A stretch of DNA of 64,000 nt, from assembly GCA_038503035.1 (NCBI GenBank), contig JAVSML010024246.1, positions 829,258 through 893,257 of the forward strand. Reading direction: 5' to 3'. This DNA is from Crocodylus rhombifer. Taxonomy: Eukaryota > Chordata > Crocodylia > Crocodylidae. How positions within the stretch are numbered: position 1 is the first letter of the stretch; every line of letters begins with the position of its first letter. This document shows, one piece after another, positions 35,104 to 46,469 of this stretch. The notes beneath the pieces were generated by a model. The model did not search any database and had not been told where the DNA came from. It saw nothing but the letters and a program-made list of their open reading frames with translations. A program made the translations under genes and the position numbers.

Positions 35104-35131
35104 TTTCATGTACTCAAGTTTACTTCATCAG
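35104..35131 (-). ncRNA. hammerhead-ribozyme-like motif in Penelope tail, decayed
   Basis: On the - strand CTGATGA (35125-35131) is followed by a 17-base stem-loop region and GAAA (35104-35107), the conserved core of a type I hammerhead. Penelope-like elements are known to carry such ribozymes near their ends. Stem II here keeps only about four of six pairs, and stem III (GATTGTGCTG) is weak, so I expect no cleavage. It sits in the element's 3' tail. Confidence 0.5.
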
Positions 35132-35583
35132 ATGCTATGAAAGAACAGCATACGGCAGTGCATGAAGTGGAGTGAATGGTTTGAATACAAAGATGGGAAA
35201 AGAGGAGGGAGAGGGAAGGAGAGGGTGAGTGCTGGGAGAAGCAAACAAATACCCTATAGGAACAATGGGGTCACAAAAGCTAATCCAGATAATGGGATAA
35301 GAATCTGTAGTCCCTGTTTAATCAACACTTAACACGGTCCAGTCTGCAGATGATTTCTTGTTCTGCAGTTTCCTGTTCAAACTGTTTTTAAAAATTTTGC
35401 TGACTGTGAACAGCAATCCTGAGGTCAGGAATGATTGTCCATGAAGGTTAAAGTGTTCTTTCACAGACCCTGTGTCTTTCTGCAGCTGATGTCAGACCAG
35501 TGTTTGTTCATTCTTACATGTAGATACTTCCCTGTCTGTTTGATGTAGACAGGAGATGGGCATTGTAAGGTGATGGTGTATAC

Positions 35584-36133
35584 CAGGGGTGCTCAACCTC
35601 CAACCCATGGGCCTGCAGAGCCATAGGTATTTGGCCTGTGGGGCTCCTCACAGATCAGAAAATCTGGTGGCAGGGGAGCAGCGGGAATAAATATGGCCAC
35701 CTTCCCTCACTACCAAATTCCAACCCCCCAGTCCTGTGCAGCAGGCTAGGGCCAGATCATGCCCCACTCCCTTAACCCCTGCCACTGCATAGGGCCAGAC
35801 CATGCCTCCTGCTTCCCCAATGGAGCTGGGTTGGGGTTGGGTCAAGCCCCCTTCCTGCCCCTCTGTGGGGCTGCATCAAGCCCCCTTCCCCCTGTGGGGC
35901 CAGGTTGGGGCTGGGCCATGCCCCTTTTTCCTGTGGGGCTGGGCCACACCACTCCTTCTGCCCCCTGCTGGACCAGGTTGGAGCCAGGATGCCCCTTGTC
36001 CTCCTCCACATGGCCGGATGGAGCCCTACTGTGACCACACCATGCTGGATCAGGACCCCCAGCTAGATCTGACCTGCAGACATCCTGGGCACTGACCATC
36101 CAGACCTCCAGCCACAAAGGTTGAGCACCACTG
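35584..36133. mobile_element. hAT-type MITE with 8-bp target duplication
   Basis: The ends CAGGGGTGCTCAACCT and AGGTTGAGCACCACTG are inverted copies. Flanks GTGTATAC (35576-35583) and GTATATAC (36134-36141) match at 7 of 8, the length expected for hAT. The 550-bp interior is GC-rich with repeated GGGGCTGGG/CATGCCC words and no transposase, so it is non-autonomous. It interrupts the Penelope endonuclease region. Confidence 0.85.
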
Positions 36134-36660
36134 GTATATACAACACTGCTACAGTTGCAAGTGAATGATCATTAGATATTGTATGCCTTGTTATTTGATC
36201 CAGTGATGATATTATCTGTATTGATGTGTGGGCTCAGCAGGCATTTGGATCTATTGCAAGGCCTGCTGCTGTGGTGAGGGTGGGAATTAGTTGGTTTGTT
36301 GTTTGAGACACCATTTGAAGTTGTGGGGCTGTGTGTAAGCCAGGACAGATTTGTACCCCATGAATACCTTGAGACAGTCCTTTCTCCAAGAGGAGTTGGA
36401 GGTCATTAATGATGTGTCTTAGGTATTCAAACTGGGGGCTGTAGGTGACAACCAGAGGGATTCTGTTTTTCTTGTCTTGGGTTTGGTATTGTAGTAGGTT
36501 GGAGCAAGGTCTGAGCCTGGATTTATTGATTTGAGTGGCTACAGTTTTGGAATTGTACTGTAACTGTAGGAATCCTTGTTCCAAATCCTTAAGGTGTTTA
36601 CCCCAGTCAGTGGAATTAGAGCAGATACAGTTGTAATGTAGAGCTTGGCAGTAAACCATG

Positions 36661-37028
36661 AACAACTAGTGCCTCCTAAAACTGGGGGGGACACCATTTG
36701 TAGGTGGCAGTGGGGATTGCCCGCAGCTGCTGGTAGTGGTTTTGGCAGCAGGGGAGGGGGGGTGACAGGTGGCGAGCAGGGATTACCAACAGATGCTGGC
36801 GGTGGTGTTGGTGAGCAGTGGGCAAGAACCGCCCACAGATGCCAGCAGTGGTGTCGGTGGCAGGGAGTGGTGTCGAGCAGGGACCGCCTGCAGATGCCAG
36901 CGGCTGTGTTGGTGGCAAGGGGGGTGGCAAGTGACAACTATCCACAGAAGCCAGCGGTGGCTTTGCTGGCGGCCACTCGGGGGGGGCACATGCCCCACCC
37001 CATGCTCCACCTACATGTCACCTATGCT
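36661..37028 (-). mobile_element. VNTR retroposon, copy 2, with 10-bp target duplication
   Basis: It splits the Penelope frame between SIVY and QALHYN. The flanks GTAAACCATG (36651-36660) and GTAGACAATG (37029-37038) match at 8 of 10, which fits target-primed insertion. On -, it starts GGTGACATGTAGGTGGAGC and ends AGGAGGCACTAGTTG. The interior has about five units of 46-66 bp anchored on AGATGCCAGC-type words (36725, 36791, 36837, 36892, 36946). No ORF of its own; source and mobilising LINE are unknown. Confidence 0.7.
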
Positions 37029-38095
37029 GTAGACAATGGATCTAGTGGCATGCTTAGGGTGAAAGCTAGTGGTGTGAAAGTAGCTGTGTTGGTCGATAGG
37101 TTTCTGATATGGTGACAATGTGGCCACTGCGTACCTGCATGGTAGTATCTAGGAAATTATTTTGTTGGGTGGAGTATTCCAGAATTAGTGTGATGAAGGG
37201 GTGGAAGTTGTTAAAGCTCTGGTGTAATTTCTCCAGAGAGTCTTTATTTGTTCACATTATGAAGATGTCATTGATGTACATGATTTTCCTGTATGTACCA
37301 GGGGGATGAGGGGGCAGTTGTGATGGAAATGGACTTCAGTCTGTCAAAAATATGTTGGCATACTGGAGGGCCATTTGTGTGCCCATGGCAGTACCTAGTT
37401 TGTAGGTACATGGAGTCCCCAACTCTGAAGCAGTTGTCTGTGAGGACAAAGCAGGAGAGTATAATGGAAGCAGAAGCCATTTTCTTGTCAGGGATAATGT
37501 TCCTTATGGCCTGTAAGCTGTATTCATGGGGGATGCTGATATACAAAGACATGGTAACTAATATGCCACTCAGTTCTGGTGGCATTTTATACCCTATGCT
37601 GTATTCATGGCTGTATTCATGGGGGATGCTAGTATACAAAGACATCCATGGAAGCTAATATGGTGTTTGCTGGAAGCTTGTCAGTGGAGCCCAGTTTCTT
37701 TAAGAAAACTGTGGTATCTTTCAAATAGTTGGTGGCTCCAGCAGCATATGGGAATAGCATAGGGTCTAAAGCCAGAAACTCCCTCTGTGATGGCGCTAGT
37801 GCCAGAGGTTTGTACATCTTAGGTAATAAGTAAAAGTTGTCTGGCCTAGGTTCCAGGGAGGTGGAAGCAGGAATTTTCTCCTCTGTTTCCAGAGGTAGCT
37901 TCTTTAAGAGTTTATTTAGGTCCTTCTGGTATTGTGTTGTGGGATCCTCTGTCAGGAGTTTGTAAAGCTTGGTGTTGGAAAGTTGTCTTTTGGCTTCCTG
38001 TATGTATGCTGTTTTGTCATTGACAACATTGGCACCACTCTCCTATCAGCCTGTTGTATGATAATATCCTAAATGTTTTTAAGACTTTTCTTTTC

Positions 38096-38263
38096 TTTTT
38101 CCATTTTCTTTTTTTCTAAAGTTTATTGCATGTTGTAAGCCTGCATACCCTTTTTATACCTGTGAACGGTCCCACTGAGTCATTTGTAAAACAACACATA
38201 ATTCCAATATGGAAAGCCTTGTTAGTATTTGCTATAAGTCCATCCCTGTTTGGGAAATGACTT
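38096..38263. other. no feature recognised
   Basis: Short spacer between the Penelope relic and CR1 copy E, beginning with a T-rich stretch. Confidence 0.4.
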
Positions 38264-40405
38264 ATAGTTTCATAGTTTCTAGGGTCGGAAGGGACCTGAA
38301 CAGATCATCTAGTCCGACCCCCTGCCATGGCAGGAAAGAGTACTGGGGTCAAATGACCCCAGCAAGATGTTCATGTAACCTCCTCTTAAAAACCCCCAGA
38401 GTAGGAGCCTGCACCACATCCTTTGGAAGTTGGTTCCAGGCCCTAGCCACCCTGACTGTGAAGTAGCGCCTCCTGATGTCTAACCTAAACCTACCCTCTG
38501 CCAGCTTGTGACCGTTATTCCTGGTCATTCCTGGCGGTGCTCAGGGAAACAGTGGCTTCCCCAATGCCTGCTGATCCCCCCTGACTAGTTTATAACAGGC
38601 CACAAGATCCCCCCTCAGCCTTCTCTTTTGGAGGCTGAACAGGTTCAGGTCCCGTAGCCTCTCCTCATAGGGCCTGCCCTGCTGCCCCCTGATCATGCGA
38701 GTGGCCCTCCTCTGGACCCTCTCCATGCTGTCCACATCCCTCTTGAAGTGCGGCGCCCAGAACTGGACTCAGTACTCCAACTGCAGCCTGACCAGCACCA
38801 CATAGAGAGGGAGGATCACCTCTTTTGACCTGCTTGAAATTCATCTGTGGATGCATGACAAGGTATGGTTGGCCTTCCTAACTGCCTCCCCACACTGCCG
38901 ACCCATGTTCATCTTGGAGTCAATGATGACTCCAAGAACCTTTTCCGCCTCCATGCTGACAAGAGGGGAGTTCCCTAACCTGTAGGTATGGTGCCGGTTG
39001 TTCCTCCCGAGGTGCATCACCTTGCACTTTTCTGTGTTGAAACCCATCCTATTCTCATCTGCCCACCCTTGTAACCTGTCTAGGTCTGATTGTATCCTGT
39101 TACTTCCTTCTAGTGTGCCCACGTCCCCCCACATCTTAGTATCATCAGGAAATTTGAACAGGGTGCTTTTTACCCCCTCATCCAAATCACTGATGAAGAT
39201 GTTGAACAGTGAGGGCCCGAGGACCGAGCCCTGGGGGACCCCACTGCCCACGTCCTTCCGGGTTGAGAAGGACGCATCCACTACCACCCTCTGGGTGCGG
39301 CCCTCCAGCCAGTTGGCGACCCATTTGACTGTGTGGGTGTGTACGCCACAGCCCTCCAGTTTCTTAATGAGAACGGGGTGAGAGACAGTGTCAAAAGCCT
39401 TCCGGAAGTCCAGGAAGACTATGTCCACTGCTACCCGTGCATCTAATGATCTGGTGATCTGATCGTAAAAGGCCACCAGGTTGGTCTTACAGGACCTTCC
39501 ACTGATGAACCCATGCTGGTTGCCCCTAAGCATGCAGTCCCCTGCTGGCCCCTCGTGGACATGTGCCAGAATAATTTTCTCGAACAGCTTGCCTAAGATC
39601 AAGGTAAGACTAACTGGCCTATAGTTTCCCGGGTCATCCTTCCTCCCTTTTTTGAAGATGGGAACCACGTTGGCCCTCTTCCAGTCCTCTGGTACCTCAC
39701 CAGAGCACCACGAGTGCTCATAAAGCCGTGCCAGGGGACTTGCAATGACCTCGGCCAGTTCCTTTAGAACTCTAGGGTGGAGATCGTCCGGACTGGCTGA
39801 CTTGAAAACATCCAGCCCCTCGAGAAGCTGCCTAACTAAATCCTCGCTAACCCTTGGCCTTGGTATGCCTCCCCCGGGGCCCAAGGGGGGTCCGAGGGGG
39901 GCCCAGCAGGGAGGTGGCTGTCCTGGTCCCTACTTAGGAAGACGGAGGCAAAGAAATCGTTAAACATGTTAGCTTTGTCATCTGGTGTGACGACCAAGTT
40001 TCCCAACGCGTCCTGCAAGGGCCCCACATTACCTGGAAACTTCTTTTTACTTCCTATGTATTTAAAAAAGGACTTCTTATTGTCCTTAATCTGGGAAGCT
40101 AGTCTCAGTTCCATCTCCGCCTTGGCCTTCCTAACTACCCCCCTACATCTCCGAGCAACTACAGAATAGTCCTCCCTGGAGATGACCCGTTCTTTCCATT
40201 GGGTGTAAGCCTCTTTTTTAGCATGGAGACATTCCCGGATGCTTTTGGTGAGCCATGGAGGCTTGTGTGCTCTCCTGCTCTCTTTGATCCTCATCGGGAT
40301 TACCTTCCTTTGGGCTTGGAGGATCGTCTCCTTAAGGAGCAACCACTCACCTTGGACACCTGGCTCCCCTCCCCTCTGGGATCTCAGCGCTTCTCCATCC
40401 ATCCT
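38264..40405 (-). pseudogene. CR1 LINE, reverse strand, 5'-truncated (copy E)
   Basis: On -, a frame starting near 40400 holds RREHK-like linker sequence (HKPPWLTKSIRECLHAKKEA), then [20 protein letters not shown] and NDFFASVFLSRDQDS. After a shift near 39850, a 347-codon frame (38841-39884) gives [76 protein letters not shown] and the catalytic box FPDDTK (usual FADDTK). The C-terminal part continues to 38400, and the 3' signature (GGTCCCTTCCGACCCTAG) is at 38275-38300. It is close to copy B. The intact 347 codons make it fairly young, though the N-terminus is missing and the catalytic box is altered. Confidence 0.9.
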
Positions 40406-41382
40406 TATACTTATATTCAAGTTCTTTCCTAAGTGGACATGAAGAGAGAATATTTTGGAGTATGGATTATTTTCCAAAGCAGGGATGCAGAGCTGCAATA
40501 AACTTCTGTAACTCATCCTAACTTCTCTCAGAATTTTATCTGAATTTTTGCAGATCCTTCATAGTGTTTTAGCATCTCAAAGTGACTAAAACCTGTCGTA
40601 TGTGGTTCAGTCTTTCTAAACCAGGACTTCATCCCCAGCAATCACCTTTGATTGATCACAGGCTTAGGCTTCACCCCTCATCTCAGTTTAGTTGTATTCT
40701 GATATGACATCACCCCTGGTTAACTCCAGTATTTTTAGGATGCGGTCAGTCACACCTTTCAGGTTATTTGGGATGGTCAGCTGATCCTCCCACCTGAGAG
40801 AAGCTTCCAGTTCAAAAGCCATTCCAGTCATTTTACACATATACAGCATTTTGGATTACTTATCACAGCCTGGCCAAGTTAAATTTCTAGTGAAAACTTG
40901 GGTCAGATTATCAGCTACTCTAAAGCAGTATAGACCTACTGAACTATGAAACAGTGGAACTGTGCCAATTTGCAGTAGCTAAGGATTTGTCCTTCTTAGC
41001 TTTTATGTTTCATTTCGTTGTTATTACACCCCTAATATTGCATTACAGTCCTCCCCAGTGTTTAACAACTAGGGGCAGCTGTATCACAGTTGTATCCAGG
41101 TGTAAAATATGCTGTGTATCTGTGACATAGATGTGACGTGAGCACTTGGAAAAAAAGAGTGGGCTGCAGTATTTTCTGGAAGGTGATGCACATTCCAGGG
41201 AGACGAAGCATACATTTAAAAACACAGGCATTTTTCTGCTGTGGCACATAGTAAGTCAACTGCTTAGTAGTCCCAAAGGCATGTCAGTGTCACTTACTGT
41301 AATGTTTTGATGTTGCCTTTTAAGTTATTATTCTGTTTAAACAGAAAGTACAGTGAATTTCTAAATTGTTTTCTCTTTTCAG
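40406..41382. other. no gene recognised
   Basis: Unique-looking DNA. Its right end carries a polypyrimidine tract and AG (41381-41382), discussed with the next feature. Confidence 0.45.
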
Positions 41383-41517
41383 AGAAAAGGTGCCTAGCAA
41401 CTGAACACAGTATGCAAAAAGCCCATGGCACAGCATCTTCTGAATGGGAGTGTTAGAAACTGAGCCGGAAGAAGCCTCAGCAGAATGCATTTGGGGTGGT
41501 CATGGAGAACTGGGCAG
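41383..41517 (+). other. exon-like block with strong splice sites, non-coding
   Basis: A TTGTTTTCTCTTTTCAG acceptor is followed by 135 bp and CAG|GTAAGTAAGA, a consensus donor. All three frames are stopped inside the block, so it would be a 5' UTR or lncRNA exon. ATG at 41503 (GGTCATGGAG, good context) opens a frame MENWA that leaves the block in phase 1. The block lies 7 kb upstream of the CpG island on the HIVEP1 strand and looks unique rather than repetitive. An alternative upstream HIVEP1 exon or an unrelated lncRNA are both possible; chance is not excluded. Confidence 0.45.
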
Positions 41518-42113
41518 GTAAGTAAGAGCACAGAGAGATGCTCTAACTTCTTAAATAGATCAGAGATGATGCTTTGGGGTTACCACATCTATTCCTTAAG
41601 AGAGCTAAACTTAAATTTGATTACCTGAGCAACTTAGAGACAGTTTAATGGGTTCTAGATTTTAATTTCAGTTGCATCACTGTTATTCCATTGAGCCTAA
41701 TTCTTCACTGCCTTTTACACTGACATTTATTTGCACTTGTGTGACATATGTTTTATGACAGTCATTCAGTTTTGGTAGCATTTTATACCCTATACACTCA
41801 CTTTCCACAGGTATAATTAACTAAGGGGCATAGTGGTGGAACATCAAATCTTCAGATTTGCTCTGCCATGCAGATCTTGCAAATCACTGTGTCAACAAGG
41901 CTGAATTACAAGTTATGCCCTCAAAGAAAGCATGTACGTGCCATGCCTTGTTGCATGTCCACTTGTTTGCTAAGATACTTTGACATTTCTGAAATCCTCC
42001 AGAGTTGAATCTCTAGCTACCTCTAGCTGAAGGTTTAGGGAACCCTTCCATAATTTTTTGGAATCTGGCTGGGCCCCAGTTGAGAACTACAGTCATACTG
42101 CCTCTGCTTACCC

Positions 42114-42596
42114 CAATGGTTCTCAACCAGAGTGTTACCACTTCCAAGGTACTACCGCTTCTGAGGCCAGGTGGGACTTCCCTGCATACCTCATGCATAG
42201 CTAGATTGGGAAGTGGCTGTGGCAGGAGCCCATTTCAAAAGCCGAAAGCAGGCAGGAACACCTGCTCTTGCTGCAGTTCTTTCTGGTTCTACTGCTGTCT
42301 CCTCCTGAAAAAAGAAGCATGAAGGTCAGTTTCACTTACTTCATGCACCTTTGTTTCCAGGAGACCTCATGCAGGGTAAGACTGAGAAGGACCGTGGTAG
42401 GACTGCAATCTCTTGCCTGCTTTAAGCATATTGGATAACCCTAAAGCAGGCAGGAGTGTGTGCTCCTGCCATAGCTGCTTCCTGATATGGCTGTGCTTGC
42501 AGCAGGTGGGGCAGTTGCACCTGGCTGCAACTGCAGTTGTGGTTACACTGTGGCATCCCTGAAAAGGCCTTACATCATCCTAGTTGAGAGCCACTG
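42114..42596. mobile_element. hAT-type MITE, old
   Basis: The ends CAATGGTTCTCAACC and TAGTTGAGAGCCACTG are inverted copies of the common hAT terminus. No clear 8-bp duplication survives. The interior has no transposase. Confidence 0.6.
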
Positions 42597-42956
42597 CTCT
42601 AGCTTCTTAGAAATGTGGAGTTAACAACAATTTTCAATAAAAAATATATATGAGTTTAGCAAAATCTGGCCACAGCTAGGAGAACACACAATGAGGAGAA
42701 AGTAACATTGGCTTGAGTCTTGTGAGGAAGAGACACCAAGATAGTTTAAAGCAAAAGCATACATTCACTTGTTGCTTGTCTCCTTTAATTAATCAGGAGA
42801 CAGTCTGCAGACTAAGATCAAAACAATGGAAAATGTTACAAACATGAGAGCTCAACACTACTAAATGTTCTAGTCCTGGCTTCTGACTCACCATTGCAAA
42901 GAACTGAGTCTGCCTTTCACTTCTGAGAAATTTAACACATATCATTTTATAAATAG
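42597..42956. other. no feature recognised
   Basis: AT-rich DNA without an assignable feature. Confidence 0.4.
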
Positions 42957-43072
42957 AGATATCTATATATACTGATATCTATATATAGCTATAGATATAT
43001 ATCCATAGATATATATTCATATCTAAATATATCGATATCTATATCTAGATAGATAGATATAGATATATATTA
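42957..43072. repeat. TATAGA/TATATC microsatellite
   Basis: Alternating ATATCTATATA and TAGATAGATA words fill the stretch. It is a compound AT microsatellite. Confidence 0.85.
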
Positions 43073-43334
43073 TCCCAAAAGAAAGCCTTCCTTACATATT
43101 CTCTGTTCATCTGGCAGTTTTAGATAGGTTTATGCAAAATGACTTTACACTTTCTGGTAGTCCTGGGTAAGTGCAATTTTAAACCAGATTTCTACACCCT
43201 CTGGAATAGTTTATCCAAATTTTGCTTAGGGAAAAAAAAGACCTGTCATGAGAAGCAAACCTTGACCTCACAATCTTTGAACTGTCAAACTAGTTCATCT
43301 GCATGGTAGGTTGCAAGGGATATGTAAAAAAGCA

Positions 43335-43339
<5 letters not shown>

Positions 43340-43406
<67 letters not shown>

Positions 43407-43416
43407 NNNNNNNNNN

Positions 43417-43463
<47 letters not shown>
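43340..43463 (+). repeat. (CA)n tract containing an assembly gap
   Basis: Pure CA dinucleotides lie on both sides of ten N's at 43407-43416. The true length is unknown. Frames translated across it are artefacts. Confidence 0.97.
43407..43416. other. 10-N assembly gap
   Basis: Ten N's inside the CA tract. Their number is probably a placeholder. Confidence 0.97.
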
Positions 43464-43465
<2 letters not shown>

Positions 43466-43512
43466 CAGACGTGTGTGTGTATATGTATATACGTATGGCA
43501 GACATGTTAGGG

Positions 43513-43698
43513 CAGGGGTGGGCAATTATTTTGGGCAGAGGGCCGCTTACTGAATGTTGGCAAGCTATCAAGGGCTGCATAACAGGCAGCCCAGGACAGA
43601 TTAATATTAATTTTCTAAATTTTTTAGGGGCCCCACGGCCAGATGAAATAGCCTGGCAGGCCACATCTGGCTCCTGGGCTGCATTTTGCCCTCCCCTG
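43513..43698. mobile_element. hAT-type MITE with 8-bp target duplication
   Basis: The ends CAGGGGTGGGCAATTATTTT and TTTTGCCCTCCCCTG are inverted copies. The flanks TGTTAGGG (43505-43512) and TGTTAAGG (43699-43706) match at 7 of 8. At 186 bp it has no coding capacity. The same terminus is seen at 29678-29697 in the other orientation. Confidence 0.85.
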
Positions 43699-44261
43699 TG
43701 TTAAGGAGTAGTGCTGAATACCAAAAATGCTTCTGAAAGAAACCACTGGACAGAATAAATGCCTTTCAATTATTTAGCTGTGATGAGATGGCTATTGAGG
43801 GATAGAATAAAAAGAGCCCTTGCCATTGAAAATATAATGATACCTCAAGCATGTGTAGGCTTTTAAAGGGATGAAATAGAAGAGGGTTATAAAAAATTCA
43901 GGTGAACCACGTAGTTTGAAGGGGGTGGCAAGGAACCTATAGTCGAGAACACATTTTGAGTAAAATGAATCAGAAATCAAAATACACTGGGAGATAAGAG
44001 CAGAGACATAGCAATAACGAAAACTCATCTATCTCAGTGGAGGCAGCATACAAAAATGATATTAAAAGCAGAGCTTGAAGAGATGTTCCTCCCTTAAAAG
44101 GCAGCAAAAATGCAATCTAGTGGTTCTGTGTTTCCAGTACAGGGTCATCAGTAGTGATAAAACTCATTTAGTTTCATAGTTTACTATGGTTAGTTGAGTA
44201 GCCTTCTGGGGAAACTGTAAAAGATGAAGCACGTGTTTAAGTAAATGTATTAAAATCTATT

Positions 44262-44300
44262 GAGGTCCCTTCTGACCCTAACAACTATGACTCTATGAAA
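44262..44300 (+). repeat. CR1 3'-end fragment
   Basis: GAGGTCCCTTCTGACCCTAA plus ACTATGACTCTATGAAAC is the CR1 3' signature with nothing of the body left recognisable upstream. Confidence 0.7.
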
Positions 44301-46279
44301 CAACATGGAGAGTTCTACCAGATAGGTTAGGTGAGCAATGGGCTAAAGTAGTCTTGGCGGTAGTGTTTGTTTTAATGGTAATTGAATAACTTCAAATACT
44401 GTGAAGTCCTGACATGCTGTGACAGGAATTGTATATCAGTCCTTTATGTCATGTTTGTGTGCTTGTTAGAGAGAGGATTTCTAGGTGGTGGATTGCAAGT
44501 ATGATTTAAGATGTGTATGACGATGCATACGTAAGTCCCCGCTAACCAGGATGGGGTGGCTAGCAAACTGTGAGAAGCCAGCAGTGTACACCAGAAGTGA
44601 GGTGGAGCAGGAACTGTAGGAAAGTGGAAAGGGAATTCTGAAGTGTGCCCCTTAGGAATTACTTCAGGAGGTTCAACACAGACTTCTGGGAAATACATGA
44701 TCAGCTTTAAGATGCTAGTGCTTCCTCTGTACTTCAGATGTTCTAGGCCTATACCTAGCCCTGGCTGTAATGTATAATATGGTCGTGAATATGGTATAAA
44801 CATTTAGTCAGGTAGACTTCTGTATTCCAAGGGCTAAATGAATGTCTGTCTGAGGAAAGGTCCAGTTAATCATTTCCTGAGTTAGGGTATAATGAAATAT
44901 CAGTAAATTACACCATACTCTCTTCCCAGTCTGTCCAGATACCATTCTTCCAATGACCCCATTTTGTAGCAGGAATGGCCGTCAGTGGATCTCTGTGTGA
45001 CCGAGTTCTTTGGGAGAAAAACTGAACAGAACTGGTCAGAACTTTTTTCAGTGGAAAGTTTTTTACCATCAGAAAATGCCACTTCATTGGACTGAAAACA
45101 TTTCCTTGGAACCTGCCAATTTCCTATCGAATACATGCAGGTTTTTATCAGAAACCTACCTGGTTTCTTGCCAGCTTGTTTCCCTGAACTTTGGCAGTTG
45201 GCCAGACAGGCTGCCTCCAAGTTGAGACCTGGGTTTTCCAGGATCTGCAGCTGCACATCAGTCACCTGGGAGACTACCCCAGGGCAGGGATTGTAAAGCC
45301 CTACCCCCTCCACCGCCGCACCCAGCCCTTTGCTTCCTGTTATGAAGCCAGCCTACCAGCCCTGCAGTGGCTTCAGGGCTTCCAAGCTCCTTGTCAGCTG
45401 TGGGATCTCCAGGCTTCCAGGATCTCTGATGCAGAGTAAGAATCTGGAAACTTGGGAGGTACAGCTGAGCCAGGAGCCTCAGATCCTGTTCCATAATTTT
45501 GTTGAAAATGTTTTCATTATATCAGTACAAAATATTTACAGTATTTCTTTCCTACAGGACATTTAGGACTTTGTACCCTGGTTCTGAAATTATTATTTTT
45601 TCAGAACTTCAGAATTTCCCTCAAAACTTTCAACCACCTCTAATAATCAGCCTAAGCTTTTCTCAGCTGCAGGTCATGGTGCGGTGGACAATACAAAAAG
45701 AAATCCGTATTTGCTGCCCAGATTAACCACAGTGCCCACGTTTACCACAATGATTTATGGTCTTGGTATCTAAGAGCTGTGGTAAAGTCAAATCCCGTAC
45801 AGTGAGTTTTACTACAGTGTGGTAAATACTGAATGATTTAAAGACCCCCTCCTGCGTCCTGACTTTTCCTACTTCTATTTTATATATCTGTTTGGCAGAA
45901 GGAAGAACAGCTTTAAATGTGTGCCGCTATGCAAAAACATCTATTTTAAAGCATAAATTTAGTGTGTGTTTGTAGATAATTCTGAAACTGGAGTCCCTTT
46001 GGAAAGTACTGCAAACGTTCAAGAGATTTGTGCTTTAAAAGTCTGTTCACCACTCACACATAGGTTCATCTGAAAGGAGATTCTCTTAGATGGGATTAAT
46101 ATTAGATGTAGTTTTAAAAATATCTTAATTTTGTGATGAAAGAGACTGCAGTGTGCATTTCAATTAATAAAAAATTTAAATGTCACTGCTTCTTTTTTTT
46201 TTTTTAATATCTTTCCTTCTCAGGGTTGGGAGAGTACTTAGACACCTGCTAATAATAACCATATAGAGCACTGTTCCTT
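44301..46279. other. no gene recognised
   Basis: Non-coding DNA. Short frames (up to 137 codons on -, 44900-45313) have no domain and are mirrored by frames on the other strand. Confidence 0.45.
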
Positions 46280-46455
46280 GCATCTCAAAATGCCTTCCCA
46301 GGTGATTGTATATATTGGTTTGATTTTACTGGTAGCAACTGAGACAGAAAGAGAGGTAGCGCCTTGGCAAAGACCACACAGGTAGTCAATAACAGACCGA
46401 AGAATAAATCTGACATCCAGTCCTTCCAGTTCTGTCAGGTGTGCCACACTAACCC
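46280..46455 (+). repeat. ancient L3/MIR-related repeat
   Basis: AACTGAGACAGAAAGAG, then GCAAAGACCACACAGGTAGT and ACAGACCGAAG, gives the conserved block order of the same old family as 4720-4935. Confidence 0.6.
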
Positions 46456-46469
46456 CCTGTATTCTAGAG

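Larger units (their letters stand above)
35068..38095 (-). pseudogene. Penelope-like retroelement relic (RT plus GIY-YIG region)
   Basis: Transcribed leftward. In order on -: DIIIQQADRR near 38040-38068; ANVVNDKTAYIQEAKRQLSN; RPDNFYLLPKMYKPL near 37830; ASMDV and SLYTSIPHE near 37630; the RT block GTAMGTQMALQYANIFLTD at about 37340-37394; the catalytic YINDIF near 37267-37279 (usual YIDD, so one catalytic Asp is lost); NFLDTTMQVRSGH; then CICSNSTDWGKHLKDLEQ and RIPLVVTYSPQFEYLRHII near 36390-36440. The C-terminal part (YIKQTGKYLHVRMNKHWSDI, then VKEHFNLHGQSF, 35310-35575) fits the GIY-YIG endonuclease. Frameshifts, stops and two insertions (35584-36133, 36661-37028) make it dead. Such elements are sparse or absent in mammals and birds, so it helps placement. 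Confidence 0.85.

Noticed and set aside
36645..37115. 156-codon frame on +.
   Set aside because: It runs across the VNTR retroposon and into the PLE on its antisense strand.
43290..43704. Frames of 80-133 codons through the CA tract.
   Set aside because: Dinucleotide repeat read through an N gap.
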